DNA from: Siphonodentalium dalli
Lineage: Eukaryota; Mollusca; Scaphopoda; Gadilida; Siphonodentaliidae
DNA length: 64,000 nt
Reading direction: 5' to 3'
Assembly: GCA_032622095.1 (NCBI GenBank)
Contig: CP136064.1
Location: 177,088,247 to 177,152,246 of the forward strand
Positions 23,466-36,500 of the stretch are shown piece by piece. Every line of letters starts with the position of its first letter. Within the stretch, counting starts at the first letter, position 1. The notes under the pieces were generated by a model, which ran no database searches, was not told the origin of the DNA, and was given only the letters and a program-made list of their open reading frames with translations. The position numbers and the translations under genes are program-made.

Positions 23466-24709
23466 TAGCAACCTCAAAGGTTTTTGAAAAAAACAATGGA
23501 ATCTGGGAATGTTTGGTCTTGTTGTGGTCTATATGTCAACAGAAGCACCAGCAATTGTTTTTTTCGAAGTTTGGGTATATGGTATTTTTTGTTGTAAAAC
23601 AACCTAAGTGTCAAAATTTCAAATGGATCTTGATAAAACATTGCCGTTTTCATGGTATGTTCAAATGAGAGACAACATAAAGGGTTGTCTCACCTTTTAA
23701 TGCCCAATGAGCTTCAGATTCCCTTCCCTGTAGTCCTCCAACAACTTGTATGTATATATATTGCCTGCTCTCCGGAATATTTGATATTAAACCAATCAGG
23801 ATATCCTGGTACCTGCAACTATAATATAATGCAGATAATAAATATACAAACTTCACCAATTGTTTTCAAATCAGTATTCAACCTCATACGGTGTCATACT
23901 CAGCTATATTAAAATGGAATCAAACTGACACGGTGTAACTGCCACACAAGATATTGAAATAACTAACAGGTGTTAACTTCAGACGAAAGTGTGGTATACA
24001 ATAAAGGAAGTGTTGTATTCTAATGAAAAGGTCTTCTGAAATAAGCTATAGTTCATAAAGACAAATCCTTTATACTTTCACAAAACTTGAAAAAGAGTGG
24101 AGATTATTGCGACATATAAATCAATAAATTGTGAAATAGCAATCGCTAAATTCATGATGAAGAAAATCAGTATTGTGGCATATGTAAATGCTGATACTTT
24201 GTTACACAAAGCTCTGAAATGAACAGAAAAAAATTAACGAGTGTTAATTTGTTAGGTATTAAATTGTTATACACATATTATGATTCAACCTGAAAAAGAG
24301 TATGTTTTTGTTAAAGATGGTCAAATTATATCTATATCAAGTTTTATATAGTTTCCTAGAATGTTATGACTCGTGGATCGTAGCTAACGGGAAAACTCTT
24401 ATCTCTATCTGAGAATACTGAGATCACGTAACGTGCCACCCCTCGGGCTGTATGTCAGGACAACCAAGTGGTCAGTTGGTGGTGTTACATTTGTTACCCA
24501 ATTGGGTAGGGGAAAGGTTCTCCTCTGATTCCTTGCTGCAGGACTTGCTTTAAGTATTTCCCAGCTTTCAGGGACGAAATAAGAACACTGAGTTCGATTG
24601 ATAACTTCAATAATTAAATCAAAAGTCAGCAATAACTCGAATCTGTATATGTGGTTCTCTCTATATCTCGTCTTGAAGCAGTGGTCTTCTTTGAGTAACA
24701 CCCTGGTTA
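23466..24709. other. No gene recognised; one stray repeat unit
   Basis: Near 24250-24325 lies one divergent copy of the unit that is tandem at 27335-27870 (ATTATGATTCAACCTGAAAAAG). No gene supported. Confidence 0.4.
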
Positions 24710-25560
24710 TTCGATCTTCGCCAACTAGTCTTCTGTGGTTACTGTCTCTTTTAATCGTCTTCTTTGCGTAACTTGTTGGTTACTCAATCTTCGCCAACTA
24801 GTCTTCTGTTGTTACTGTCTTTTTCAATCGTCTTCTTTGAATAACTCTTGGTTACTCAATCTTCGCCAACTAGTCTTCTGTGGTTACTGTCTCTTCCAAT
24901 CGTCTTTTGAATAACCCTTGTTTACTCAATCTTAGGCAGCTATCTTCTGTGGTTACTATCTCTTTCAATCATCTTCCGCGGGTAACTCGATGGATACTCA
25001 ATCTTCGCCAACTAGTCTTCTATTGTTACTTCTCTTTCAATCGTCTTCTTTAAATACCTCTTGGTTACTCAATCTTCGCCAACTAGTCTTCTGTGGTTAC
25101 TGTCTCTTTCAATCGTCTTCTTTGAATAACTCTTGGTTACTCAATCTTCGCCAACTATTCTTCTGTGGTCACTGTCTCTTTCAATCGTCTTCTTTGAATA
25201 ACTCTTGGTTACTCAATCTTCGCCAGCTATCTTCTGTGGTTACTGTCTCTTTCAATCGTCTTCTTTGGGTAACTCGATGAATACTCAATCTTCGCCAACT
25301 AGTCTTCTGTGGTTGCTTCTCTTTCAATCGTCTTCTTTAAATAACTCAATGTTTACTCAATCTTCGCCAACTATCTTCTTTGAATAACTATGTGGTTACT
25401 CAATCTTCACCAAATATCTTCTTTGAATATCTTTGTGGTTACTCAATCTTTGCCAGCTATCTTTTTTGAATAACTCTGTGGTTACTCAATCTTCGCCAGC
25501 TATCTTCTTTGAATAACTCTGTGGTTACTAAATCTTCGCCAATCCCGTCATCTTTGAGTA
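24710..25560. repeat. Minisatellite, ~71-bp units then ~43-bp units
   Basis: About ten units of roughly 71 bp (GGTTACTCAATCTTCGCC, AACTAGTCTTCTGTGG, TTACTGTCTCTTTCAATCG, TCTTCTTTGAATAACTCT) run to about 25395, followed by about four shortened units of ~43 bp. The short unit equals the long one with an internal segment of ~29 bp removed. The frames open here are by-products of the repeat. Confidence 0.92.
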
Positions 25561-26400
25561 ACTCTCAGGTTACTCCGCGTCTACCCAAGCCTCGAAATTG
25601 GAGCTCCGATTCCAGCTGCCTACTCTGAACTTGAACTTACTACTGAACTGATCTGGAACTGATCTAAAACTAAAACTGACTAAACTGAGAGTATTTGGGG
25701 GTCTAACCCCGGGATTCTCGAAAGGGCCGATAGGCCCTTTCCCTATAACCCCTCATTTTGAGCCTTTTTTATAATACAAGAAGAAAGGAATTTTTGGTAC
25801 AAATTTCTTCTTTTCGTTGCTGGAATCCAGACGAGGGTGTGTTAACCCCCGGGGACACTGTAGGCTGATGGTCGCTGCAGTGTCCCAGCAGGTGTTGTTG
25901 CCTCGTCGTTGACGGTGGTGGTGATGGTGGACTCCTGCTAGATGGTATCTGGAGTCTGGTATCATCCCGTTGACGTCCTGAAGGGCATCTTCCACTCGCT
26001 GGGCTCCGGAGTGCAGGTCTTCAACCGCTCTGGTGATCCAATATTAGGAGACTGGCAGAGATTCCAGCGAAGTACTGCGCCCTCCATTATGTCAACGGAG
26101 CCGATCCGACAACCAAAATCTGAGATCGAAGCGGGATCAGATAATAACCTGATTCTGCAGCGGTATTTATACCCTGCTGACCGGGATTGGAGGATCGAGA
26201 ATGCAACCAATCAGAATCGTTTGAAGATGTCTGAAGTGACCAATGGAAAAATGACCAACCAGGGCGATTTCGGGCGGATCAGAAATCGTCATGGAGGCTT
26301 CGGAAATTCCTCTGCAGGTGGGTGTGATTTTGTTGATTTTGGTAATCATTCCCAGGTGTTAATTATTCAATTACGTGTTCTTGATTACATATGAAATGGC
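25561..26400 (-). other. Possible LTR-like promoter region
   Basis: Higher GC than the surroundings. On the minus strand a TATA box in GGGTATAAATACCGC lies at about 26160-26175, and AT-rich and CAGTTC-rich sequence follows toward the minisatellite. A 150-codon plus-strand frame (25942-26394) and an antisense frame are both open, but neither resembles a known protein. I read this as a possible terminal repeat or promoter of a retroelement; matching second copies are not in the window. Confidence 0.3.
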
Positions 26401-27334
26401 TTTGAAGCATCTACGGTAAGTGCGGTAACAGCGCGGTTACCGGACATTTTATATTTCGTGAACTCCGTCAATTTGATGAAAATCTGTGTTAATAAAAAAG
26501 ACTTTTGCGGCTTCATTATCACCTGAATATAGACAACTATATAATTTGTATTTGGACAGGTATCACGAGTCGGAATGCGCACTCATATTCTTGTAATATG
26601 CGAGACATGTCATCGCTGTTTTTCTTTGGCCGAAATTTCGATCGACGTCAGATCATCATAAATTTCTCTAAATTGCTGGCACCCAAATTCATCTCTAAAT
26701 TACTGTTAAACAAAGTGACATTTGCAGATTATTTACACAAATGTCCGGAATCAAGTCATTAACTGTTTTGCCAAGATAAATCGTCATTTGACACAAACCG
26801 GTCTTTCTTTTGTCATCTTTCCGACGTCGCAAATTGATTATTGTGATTATAGACAATATATCAAGTGATGATGCTTCAAAACCAGGTATTATGAACCAAG
26901 AACACACCCATATTGCCAGTTTATATCATATTTCTTAGAAATAATTATCATAAAGTGTGATTTTGAATGATAACAGATGGTTGATTTTACGTTTGACTTA
27001 TTAACCTGTTTCGCCGTAGCAACGTGACGTGCCGGTGTTCTGGGACAGTGCCGTAATACCTGGTAAAGTTCCAGGTGTGAAATAAAGTTCCGGGTGAGAT
27101 ATCGACCCCCCCCCCTGAATGCTACAATCACATGAACGATCAAGACAGCATATTCTAAAATTAGTAATGAGAATATGTCCCAATTGATTATCGCATTATA
27201 TAGAACATATTGATATAATAACAATATTATAATAATAGAAGAGTTTTCGGACATGTCTTTGTCTCATATTTTTATTTTATACACCGGAAACTATATAAAT
27301 CTAATATAGGAATAAATAGATCATCTTTGATGGT
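26401..27334. other. No gene recognised
   Basis: Nothing recognised apart from a C8 run near 27107-27114. Confidence 0.4.
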
Positions 27335-27870
27335 TAAATTGTTATAGTAGTATTATGATTCAACCTGAAAAAGAACATACATGTATTTGTGTTAATGGGT
27401 AAATTGTTATGTTAGTATTTTTATAGTAGTATTATGATTCAACATGAAAAAGAACATATTTGTGTTAATGGATAAATTGTTATACTAGTATTGTTATAAT
27501 AGCATTATGATTCAACCTTAAAAAGAACATATCATTAATGTGTTAATGAATTTTTTTTTTATAGTAGTATTGTTCCAGTAGTATTGTTATAGTAGTGGTA
27601 TGATTAAGCCTGAAGAGGAACATATTTGTGTTAATGAATAAACTGTTACAGTATGTATAGTAGTATTGTTATAGTAGTAGTATGATTAAGCCTGAACAGG
27701 AATACATTTGTGTTAATTAATAAACTGTTACAGTATGTATAGTGGTATTGTTATAGTAGTAGTATGATTAAGCCCGACAAAGAACATGTTTTTAATGGAT
27801 ACATTGTTATAGTAGTAATGTTACAGTAGTATTATGATTCAACTTGAAACAGAACATATTTTTGTCAATA
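27335..27870. repeat. Tandem repeat, ~80-bp units, about 7 copies
   Basis: Units contain TATAGTAGTATTATGATTCA, then ACCTGAAAAAGAACATATTT and GTGTTAATGGATAAATTGTT. Copies of TATGATTCAA/TATGATTAAG fall near 27354, 27432, 27506, 27600, 27681, 27763 and 27834. Confidence 0.88.
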
Positions 27871-27968
27871 TTTAGCTGACGCTGCTTGAAGAGTTTGTGG
27901 AGATTTCTACCTTCATGACGGACATAATTTAATAGCATTTCCTTATCCTTTTGAGACTTCTTTTTCGG

Positions 27969-30444
27969 TCAGTCTGTAGTTTTGTTATGGACGAACGTGA
28001 TATGGGCTTCTTTGGCAATTTGGGTTGCATTTGGCTTCAAAGTTAGCAGTCGATCCAGGTGTCCAAATATTGACTCAGAGAATTGGTTGTGCTTGGAGTT
28101 TTGTTTTATGGTAATCGTTAGAAGATGAATTTGCCATATTCCTCCCTCGATATAGTCTGCAAAAAGGTCTCTTAGGAGAGTACACAGAGGTGGAATGATG
28201 ACACGAAGCTGTGAAATTACTGTTGAATCATATTGCCATGGCACAACAAGGCTTTTGATGATGGGTGATGTCTCCAATGGCTTTTGTTGAAGGAGAGGAC
28301 GTACTGTCCCTGGATAAAGTCGGATGCATGGTCTTCAAAGCCAGAGAGAAAGCTGACAAATTCTTGATACGTGTGACAGCTGTCGAGAATATGTACATGT
28401 TGTTTTTCCACGAAAGCCCAGAATGGCTTAGTAATAAAATGACAGGTACTCAGTTACTGAGAGGTCATGCCGGACAGAAGCGAGGTGTTGATTTGAGTGT
28501 TCTTTTTGTAGAAATTCTTGAGGAAGAAGACGGATGAAGCATTTGAAAAGGGAATATTAAATCTGTTTACACGGAACTTATCCAGAGGAGTTCCTTTAAT
28601 ATTGTGCTGGAGCAAGAATGGCTTTGCTAATGTTAGGAATGGCAAATACTGACCACTTTTCTCGTCTCCACCTCTGGAAAAAGCTTTACAACAGGTCCGA
28701 ATGAGCCGAGTGGTACCAGGTTGGGATCTTTCTCGGAAGGAAGGATTATATATAGGAGGGTCAGACTCAGTGAAGACAGTCTTCTCGAATTCAAGTAGAG
28801 CTTTTGAACAGGTGTCTGCCATATGTACAGGATCATGAAGTGTACACAAGAAGTTACAAAGACGGCTAATATAGGTCTGATCAGTATTGCTGAGACTGTC
28901 CAAAGTAGTAGACTTCTCTTGCGTGATGAGGTCATTTCTGAAATCTTCAAATAACACATTGAATTTTTTCTGTGTTGCAGCACGATCAGACATTGTTGAT
29001 TTAATATTGGTTACAATTTTTGCTAATGGTGATTGATTACTGGACGAAGTGTCGATATAATCGAGGATGTTTTGTAGTGTGTGTAGAATATCTGCTCCGG
29101 ACTTTGTCATCATTTCTCGTAGTCCAAGCACCAGGATATTCCCATCAGCATCATAAACATGCATCCCTTCTATTTTATGGCCATATTTGCTTGTCTCATC
29201 ACTTAGGAGGCACATATTGCCTCTATTTGGTAGTTCCTCAGCAAGCTGTTTCTAGCAGATTGAAAATTCATGTTGTTCACAGTCGATGCTGATGGAAGTT
29301 TGTTGGCCTTAATTTGAACTAAACTAAGACCACACTCTATGACTGGAGAAACTTGTTCCCCTGGCACATTATGTTGTAGAAGCTCAAATACACATGATTG
29401 CATATCCGTTGTAAACCGTTTCCTCTCGTTATCAAGTCGTAACTTCATCTTTTACCATTTCGCGTAGCCATTCATTCTCTGCATTCGTCTCTCGTAAACG
29501 TCTGTTCAATTCTGTTGTTCTGCTGTTGACAGTTGCAAATTTGCGAGTGATGTTTCCAATTGGCTTGTGGTGTCAGATAGATTCTTCCTGCTTTTTTCAA
29601 GGGTGTCAATATAATACTTACCCTTGGAATTCAGCCTCTTTATACTATCATGTTTGCATTTTAGTTTGTGGCATATAATTTCTCCTCTTTTTTACTCTGT
29701 CTTCGGATTGGGAGACCTTCGTGCATAATGTATCCACCTCACTTCGAGCATCCAGGAGATCAGATTCCAAGGATGTTTTAATACTCATGCAAGTCAAGGC
29801 ATCTGGATTTAATGATGTCAGTTCTGATGAATCATCAGATAATTTTCCCTGTTGTGGTTGTGGCTGTATATCTATGTCGAATGTGTGGGATGAAAAAACA
29901 TCATTTTCCTCTTGAATTCCAATTCGTTTGATACGTTTTTGAAAATCTCTATGGCGATCATATATTTTCTTGCAGCGGTATCTGAGTCTATCTTTTGATA
30001 TCAACCGATGGCACATCTCATGCAATCAATTGACACATTCACAGATCCCGTGTTCAACAATGTGCTTGATTACTGTGTTGTTCATTAATTATGTCATAAT
30101 TTTGTTGTGTAAATTGTCTGGGAATAAGAATCAGAAGAAATTGAAGATGAAGATGTCTCTGATAAGGCTGTTTCAGTGAAAAGTTCAAATTTGGTATGGT
30201 GGATGTTTGAGGTTATTTGTGTTGACGAGTCCACTGCTTCGCCTCTGGATTCTATGGTTTGAACTAGTTTATCAACATAAACATGAGTAAGGTCATCTAC
30301 TAGTGTATTTTCTTCTATAAATGAAGAGTTTTGCACGAGGGGTTCATCGTATATTGTGCTTAAAAGCTTTAGCTTATCAATCTGAACACATCTGAGGTCA
30401 GTCTGCACTGCAGCACTTTTGAAGACAGACCTGTAGAACAGCAA
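27969..30444 (-). pseudogene. Broken transposase-like gene
   Basis: A minus-strand gene of about 700 codons in pieces. 30094-30444 and 29648-30025 give an acidic N-terminal region with charged, coiled-coil-like stretches (RLRYRCKKIYDRHRD); 29203-29448 continues to a frameshift near 29240. 28454-29215 is the best-preserved core: CLLSDETSKYGHKIEG, then LGLREMMTKSGAD, NIKSTMSDRAATQKKF, CNFLCTLHDPVHMAD and FSRGGDEKSGQYLPF. The same frame reads through one stop near 28454 into 28217-28411, and 27969-28277 supplies the C-terminus (SKHNQFSESIFGHLD, then AKEAHITF) after another frameshift. This protein type occurs in many copies in fish, cnidarian and mollusc genomes and is presumed to be a DNA-transposon transposase; the D in SDET and in MSDRA are candidate catalytic acids. 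The superfamily is not known to me. Confidence 0.6.
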
Positions 30445-30562
30445 CGGCTATATACATACCTGCCTGTTAGGTGTGCTGACTGTGATGTATGGATCTGCGA
30501 TTCTGGCATTATTTGTTATTCAATTTTGGATTCTATTTGGATACACAATTGTGATTTGATTC

Positions 30563-32583
30563 AATATGATTCAGCAAAATAATCTGCAGGGCATTGGACC
30601 AAAACGTCTTCTGGAAATTTCATACTGGTCATTTGGCACAAATATGTTTTGTAACACCGACGCATGTGTCAAATAGAAGGGCAGGGTGGAATATAAGTGC
30701 AGGCTGTACATTTTAGAAAAAAATTATAATAGTGCAAGGTGGAAAAGAAGTGATTGGGGCAAACGTGTCTATTCGCACAAAAAAGTTGATATCGTGTGGA
30801 AGATGGAAAAATATCTTGAAAAATTATGTTTGGAGACTTCATTATAAAGCAGGTTGTCGCAATTGACATGCTTACAATTAATACATGTACGGGACAATGT
30901 GACCCTCATTATATACATGCCCCATATGCGCAACATCTGAAATGAACTATTTGTATAGAAATTTTTAATCAAATTTAGAACAGCCATAAAACAAATTTAA
31001 TCTGCAGAACAACACAAGCATCATGCAGGGTTGTTTTTCTCATGAAAGTAATTGACGTACAGGTACCTTCATTTGGCACACAATATTAGTATATACACAT
31101 CTTAACACAGGTTTACCATAACAAGACATCATAGTAATCAATAATTACTCTCAGAAATTTTTTTCCCGATGGCACAAAACGACCTAAACATTGGTACGAA
31201 ATTACCAAAACATTGGTACGAAATTACCATAGGGTTTGAAACGTCTTTGTATGAAACGAACAAGGTATGAAACGCCCAGCACCCCTTGTTTATAAGTTTC
31301 AGTTTTTGTATATTGTAGCGGATTACGCAGAATGTAATTGCAGGCCATTGTGGGACTACAATGATCCACCTGACACCGAAAGTTGGTACATGCATTTCAT
31401 TGGGGCAACATCGAAGTTTATTCTATTCCATGTCTGTTGTATTGATTTTTTCGAGCATTATTGTGTTAAATGCTTTGGACTTTCGGTAAACGCTAGCGCT
31501 AAGAGAAACATGTAGTGTATTTATGATTCTTTGAGAGAATCAAATTGTTACTCAAAATAAAATATGATTCAGCAAAATAATCTGCAGGGCATTGGACCAA
31601 AACGTCTTCTGGACATTTCATACTGGTCATTTGGCACAAAGATGTTTTGTACCACCGACTCATGTGCCAAATAGAAGGGCAGGGTGGAATATAAGTGCAG
31701 GCTGTACATTTTAGAAAAAAATTATAATAGTGCAAGGTGGAGAAGAAGTGATTGGGGCAAACGTCTCTATTCGCACAAAAAAGTTGATATCATGTGGAAG
31801 ATGGAAATATATCTTGAAAAATTATGTTTGGAGACTTCATTATAAAGCAGGTTGTCGCAATTGAGATGCTTACAATTAATACATGTACGGGACAATGTGA
31901 CCCTCATTATATACATGCCCCATATGCGCAACATTTGAAATGAAAAATCCACATTTTCTTGTATTTAAACTATTTGTATAGAAATTTCTAATCAAATTTA
32001 GAACAGCCATAAAAAAAATTAATCTGCAGACCAACACAAGCATCATGCAGGGTTGATTTTTCTCATGAAGGTAATTGACGTACAGGTACCTTCATTTGGC
32101 ACACAATATTAGTATATACACATCTTAACACAGGTTTACCATAACTAGACATCATAGTAATCAATAATTACTCTCAGAATTTTTTTTCCCGATGGCACAA
32201 AACGACCTATACATTGGTACAAAATTACCAAAACATTGGTACGAAATTACCATAGGGTTTGAAACGTCTTTGTATGAAACGAACAAGGTATGAAACGCCC
32301 AGTACCCCTTGTTTATAAGTTTCAGTTTTTGTACATTGTAGCGGATTCCGCAGAATGTAATTTCAGGCCATTGTGGGACTACAATGATCCATCTGACACC
32401 GAAAGTTGGTACATGCATTTCATTGGGGCAACATCGAAGTTTATTCTATTCCATGTCTGTCATATTGATTTTTTCGAGCATTATTGTGTTAAATGCTTTG
32501 GACTTTCGGTAAACGCTAGCGCTAAGAGAAACATGTAGTGTATTTATAAATCATTGAGAGAATCAAATTGTCACTCAAAATAA
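30563..32583. repeat. ~1-kb direct tandem duplication
   Basis: 30563-31560 and 31561-32583 are two head-to-tail copies of one unit, very similar throughout, starting AATATGATTCAGCAAAATAA and ending near ATTGTYACTCAAAATAAA. Copy 2 carries an extra ~28 bp near 31943-31970 (AAAAATCCACATTTTC...). Both copies hold the same 82-codon frame (31267-31515 and 32290-32538) and the same antisense frames, with substitutions in all, so coding is not evident. The unit sits just upstream of the broken transposase-like gene. Confidence 0.93.
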
Positions 32584-33367
32584 AAAAAAAATGGTAAACA
32601 ATTTTTTTTTTTTATTTGATGATTCACAGGGTCCTACTGTGATGCATGCTTGGGGAAACAAAATGTTACTGATATGTTGAGTTCAAGCAGGGTTGGTTAT
32701 TGGTTTTTAATAAATAATAAAAAATGGATTATTTTGTATCTAAATCAGACTAAAACAAATTTTTAATAACTGTTATGAAAATATGTATTTATGTAATTTT
32801 TCTAATCAATGAGGGTTCCCATAAAAAAAGCTAAATTAATCAGAATCCTATGATTGTATCCCAAGCAAGCACACAAATATGAATGCAGTACAAGTGTAGA
32901 AACTTGTGTACTACTAAGGCAAACAAAACTACAAATTAAGTGTTCTCAGGCGATCATCACTGAAATATTCTTTTTAAAAACCTCAGAAACATTATTATCA
33001 GTATTTTATGTTAGAATTAATGGATTTGAACAAATTTTAATTTAATTTTGTTTCTGGAGGACGTTTTCCAGATTTTGAGAAAAGAATAAATAACTTGACT
33101 CCCTCCCTCATCTCAAAATTGAGATCTAACTGCATGAGAACACAAATATTCTAGCTGAAACTGAATATATTATCAATCACATTTCCTCATATACCAGTCA
33201 TCTCATATATACTGGCAGAGTATAGACAACAAGTAGTTTACATGGCACAATATATGGTAGTCAGTTAGCATTTACATGTACGACAATCAGAAAGGAAAGG
33301 AAATTCAACAGTGTAGCGAGGAATGCTGAATCTGAGTGCATTTACAAACAATATCATACTAACAATG
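32584..33367. other. No gene recognised
   Basis: AT-rich, with poly-A/T runs at 32582-32615. No gene supported. Confidence 0.4.
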
Positions 33368-33545
33368 TTAAAGATACGGATGGCCTTCGCAGTGGGTGAT
33401 GCTGTTAAAATAGCCACATCCATTAAAACCGCCATAAACAGAAAGAATATTAAAATATTGGGTAAATAGTATGTTATTGTAAAGTCTGGATGGTGTATTA
33501 TCTAAACAAAAGCCATGTTATCAAACACTACAGTATGTAAAGAGT
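33368..33545 (-). mobile_element. Truncated TTAA MITE, copy E
   Basis: Begins TTAA-AGATACGG at 33368 and follows the first part of copies A and C (CCGCCATAAACAGAAAGAAT, TAGTATGTTATTGTAAA, AAACAAAAGCCA) with internal deletions. The other end is missing. Confidence 0.75.
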
Positions 33546-33567
33546 ATTTGACAAGAAAAACACTCAC

Positions 33568-36500
33568 CGGGGAGACCCCGGCAGTGAAATTTGGTTAAAA
33601 TTACCATCAAGTTGTTTACAAAATACTGTTATAGCGTTCGCTAATCCCCACCAATCAAGAGTTCGGTCTTGAATTGGTCACCGTGAATCACTCACCTAAA
33701 AATATTGCCACTGTGTTGAGTGTTTTGGTTATCGTTCACTCTTTACGTGATTTATATAAAAAAAACTTTCGATTCAAACAAAGTGTTTTGTGGAAAATAT
33801 CGCATCCATACTATATTATTACTGCATTCTTGACGAAATTTTCATAATTTGGTAACTGTCACTGCTAAATTATAACCTATAACGAATGCCATCCTTGTTG
33901 TTAATCAGAACAGGCCATTGCTGAAACAAAAACATACCATGCACATAATATAACATTTTACAAAGCTCGGGACTTTTTATCGTCATTACAAAATTTAAAT
34001 TTCAGTCGCTTGATTTCAATTTGCCAACTCTGAGTTAAAGTGGGCTATTCTCCATGGAGAATAAATGACAACATATTATAATCAATGGCTTTTTACAAAA
34101 GTACTTTTGTATTAGCGCAATATGCAATTCTTTAATACAGGAAAACAGTTTGTATAATTTGGAAAGAACATTCACGAATGGGTTATTTTATGTAGTCTGT
34201 ATGTAGTGCCCTAAGAAGTAAAGCAGCATCTTCTGTCAGAGTTTGAATTTGAGATATACTCAATTCTTAACATTGTACACTCGTAGAAGTAGTTGCTGCA
34301 GTCCTCAAAATTAGGAAAAATAACCAAACGCAAATAATTTGATGCTGTGGCATATTAAATTCCATATGTTGTCATAGCATTTCCTACGGCATTGCTTTTT
34401 GATGTGGCAGATTTCGAGGACTGTTGCGGAGATCATCAGAATAGACCTACATGAACTCATAGCACCCAGTCCATAGTTAACCCTCAGCAATGCATGATTT
34501 GTTTGAGTGAGGGTTCAGATTTCCGAAAGATGTGAGTACATTATGTGAGCTTAGTTTGCCATCAAAATTGAGAGTTCAATCTATAGCAACTAATTCAAAA
34601 CAGCTGATGCCATGTAGATGCTATGTGCATGGTGGCATGAAGGTGTAACGTTAATGGCCATGGCAATATATACATGACACCTTGTATCCTTATTACAATA
34701 GTTATCACATTCAATGATATCAAGTTGGAAAGTGAAAACACTAATTTTTAATATGATTGGTGAATTATATATATATCAATATTATATCTCACAAAACATT
34801 CCAGCAATAAAATTGGCTAAATACAGCTATACTTTTCCTTATAGAACTACTGCCCTACTATCAGAAAATAATTTTGATTTTGCTATTCATAGTATATGCA
34901 ATAGGCGGACTTGACAAAACAGATGGCCAAACGGAAGCCATTTTCTACATGTCGTGGATCAACATAGGTGCATTAATAGACCCAGCAAAGGATTACAATG
35001 ATTTTGTTGCCATACTGAGTTACCTGGAATGGTTAAAGCATTTATATTAATTTAAACTTCGCATTTGGCTGAGTCTTGATAGATGGAAAAATATCATAGT
35101 TAAAATCACAACTTACTTTTCTTCACTACTTTGAAGGAAAAGTTGTCTAATTTTGCAGAAATATCTTTGTAGAAACTGAACTGGTTTCAAGGGTCATGGC
35201 AGATATTATTTTTGAGAAATGTGTTCTATATAATAAATAATATCTTGTTGTTTATGTCAAAATAATAGTCCTGAACGAGAAAAATACTCTCACCTGCAGG
35301 TGAGTCGACTATTCTTCTCAGACCAATACTTAATACACAGTCAACAACAAGACATCCATTATATGCATAACACTGACTGCTGGTGGAACATATACAGATG
35401 AGAAGTGTGTCAAAATGCAATTTAACTATATCAAAAGACAACTTACAATGATTGGAGCTTTATCAATTTTCTCTTTGGAACTGGAAGTGCCACAATATTG
35501 GTAAATAGGTAAACTTTCTTGGTTAACCTGGAATTATGAGAATAATACTTATAACATATGCTTGAGACAATTATCAAGTTCGATATGGATGAGTGGCATG
35601 ATTTTTAGTACGTAACTCTGCGTGAGAATGTTCAATAGCTGTTGACTGGTATCTTTATATTTAGAATGTGCATACTTCAATAAAAGAATTGCAACACTTA
35701 AAGCAACTGAACTATGAAATCAGGACTGGAATACAATATGTTGGTGTTTTCAGAGTGAATAAATTTATTGCATGGAATAGGCAAGAACATATATGTGCAG
35801 AAGATACAGAACGGAAGCTTGTGCCTAAAGGGTAGTAAAGCTATTAATTTACAATTCACAAATCTGCTGATAATCATTATATAATCATATCAATTGGTGG
35901 GCACATACACTCACTGAGACTATCAATGTACATATGACATTTTTAACTGACACAGTTGTGTCCTTATTATCCTCATGCACTAATTAACATCTCTATATAT
36001 ATGATTTTGCTAAACAGCTGTAGTTGCAGGTTTATCACTTTACTTCTAAACCAAAATCGAGAAACCACAGGTCTAGGTTAAGAAAAAAAATAATTGAACA
36101 ATTATTCCACTAACCTCCACTATATGTTCTTGTTCAACCCTTGATTTCTTTTCTGCTGGTTCTTTACAATCCTAAAAAACACTATTGAACAAGGTCAATC
36201 AACTGATGATATCTAGCAAATATACCACAATGAGCATGTTATTTGCCACTTTTATACCTGGTAATAATTCTGAATTGAAATCATATAAAGGCCTAACAAA
36301 TAGCGATGTTTCCACAGATGGGCGGGTGTGCAAAATGTGTTTTCTCTTTTTTTAAACTTCATATCTCAAATATATTCATCATGAATATATAGCCCTGGCA
36401 CCACAAGTGATATCACTGCAGAAAATAAGCATAGACAATTATTGTGACATTAACAGCTAAAATTTGACTATGATCGGATTCGATGAATGCATTTTTGGTG

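Noticed and set aside
24990..25387. Repetitive serine/leucine-rich proteins of 96 and 60 codons
   Set aside because: The repeats follow the minisatellite unit length at the DNA level, and frames open in several directions; no evidence of selection on protein.
24710..25560. CRISPR-like direct repeats
   Set aside because: Units are contiguous without unique spacers and the genome is eukaryotic; it is a minisatellite.
25942..26394. 150-codon plus-strand ORF
   Set aside because: The antisense frame is also open over 82 codons and the region looks like a promoter or terminal repeat on the other strand; no motif in the peptide.
31267..32538. Duplicated 82-codon ORF conserved in both copies of the 1-kb repeat
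   Set aside because: Conservation is explained by the recent DNA duplication; antisense frames are equally conserved and substitutions are not biased to silent positions as far as I can see.
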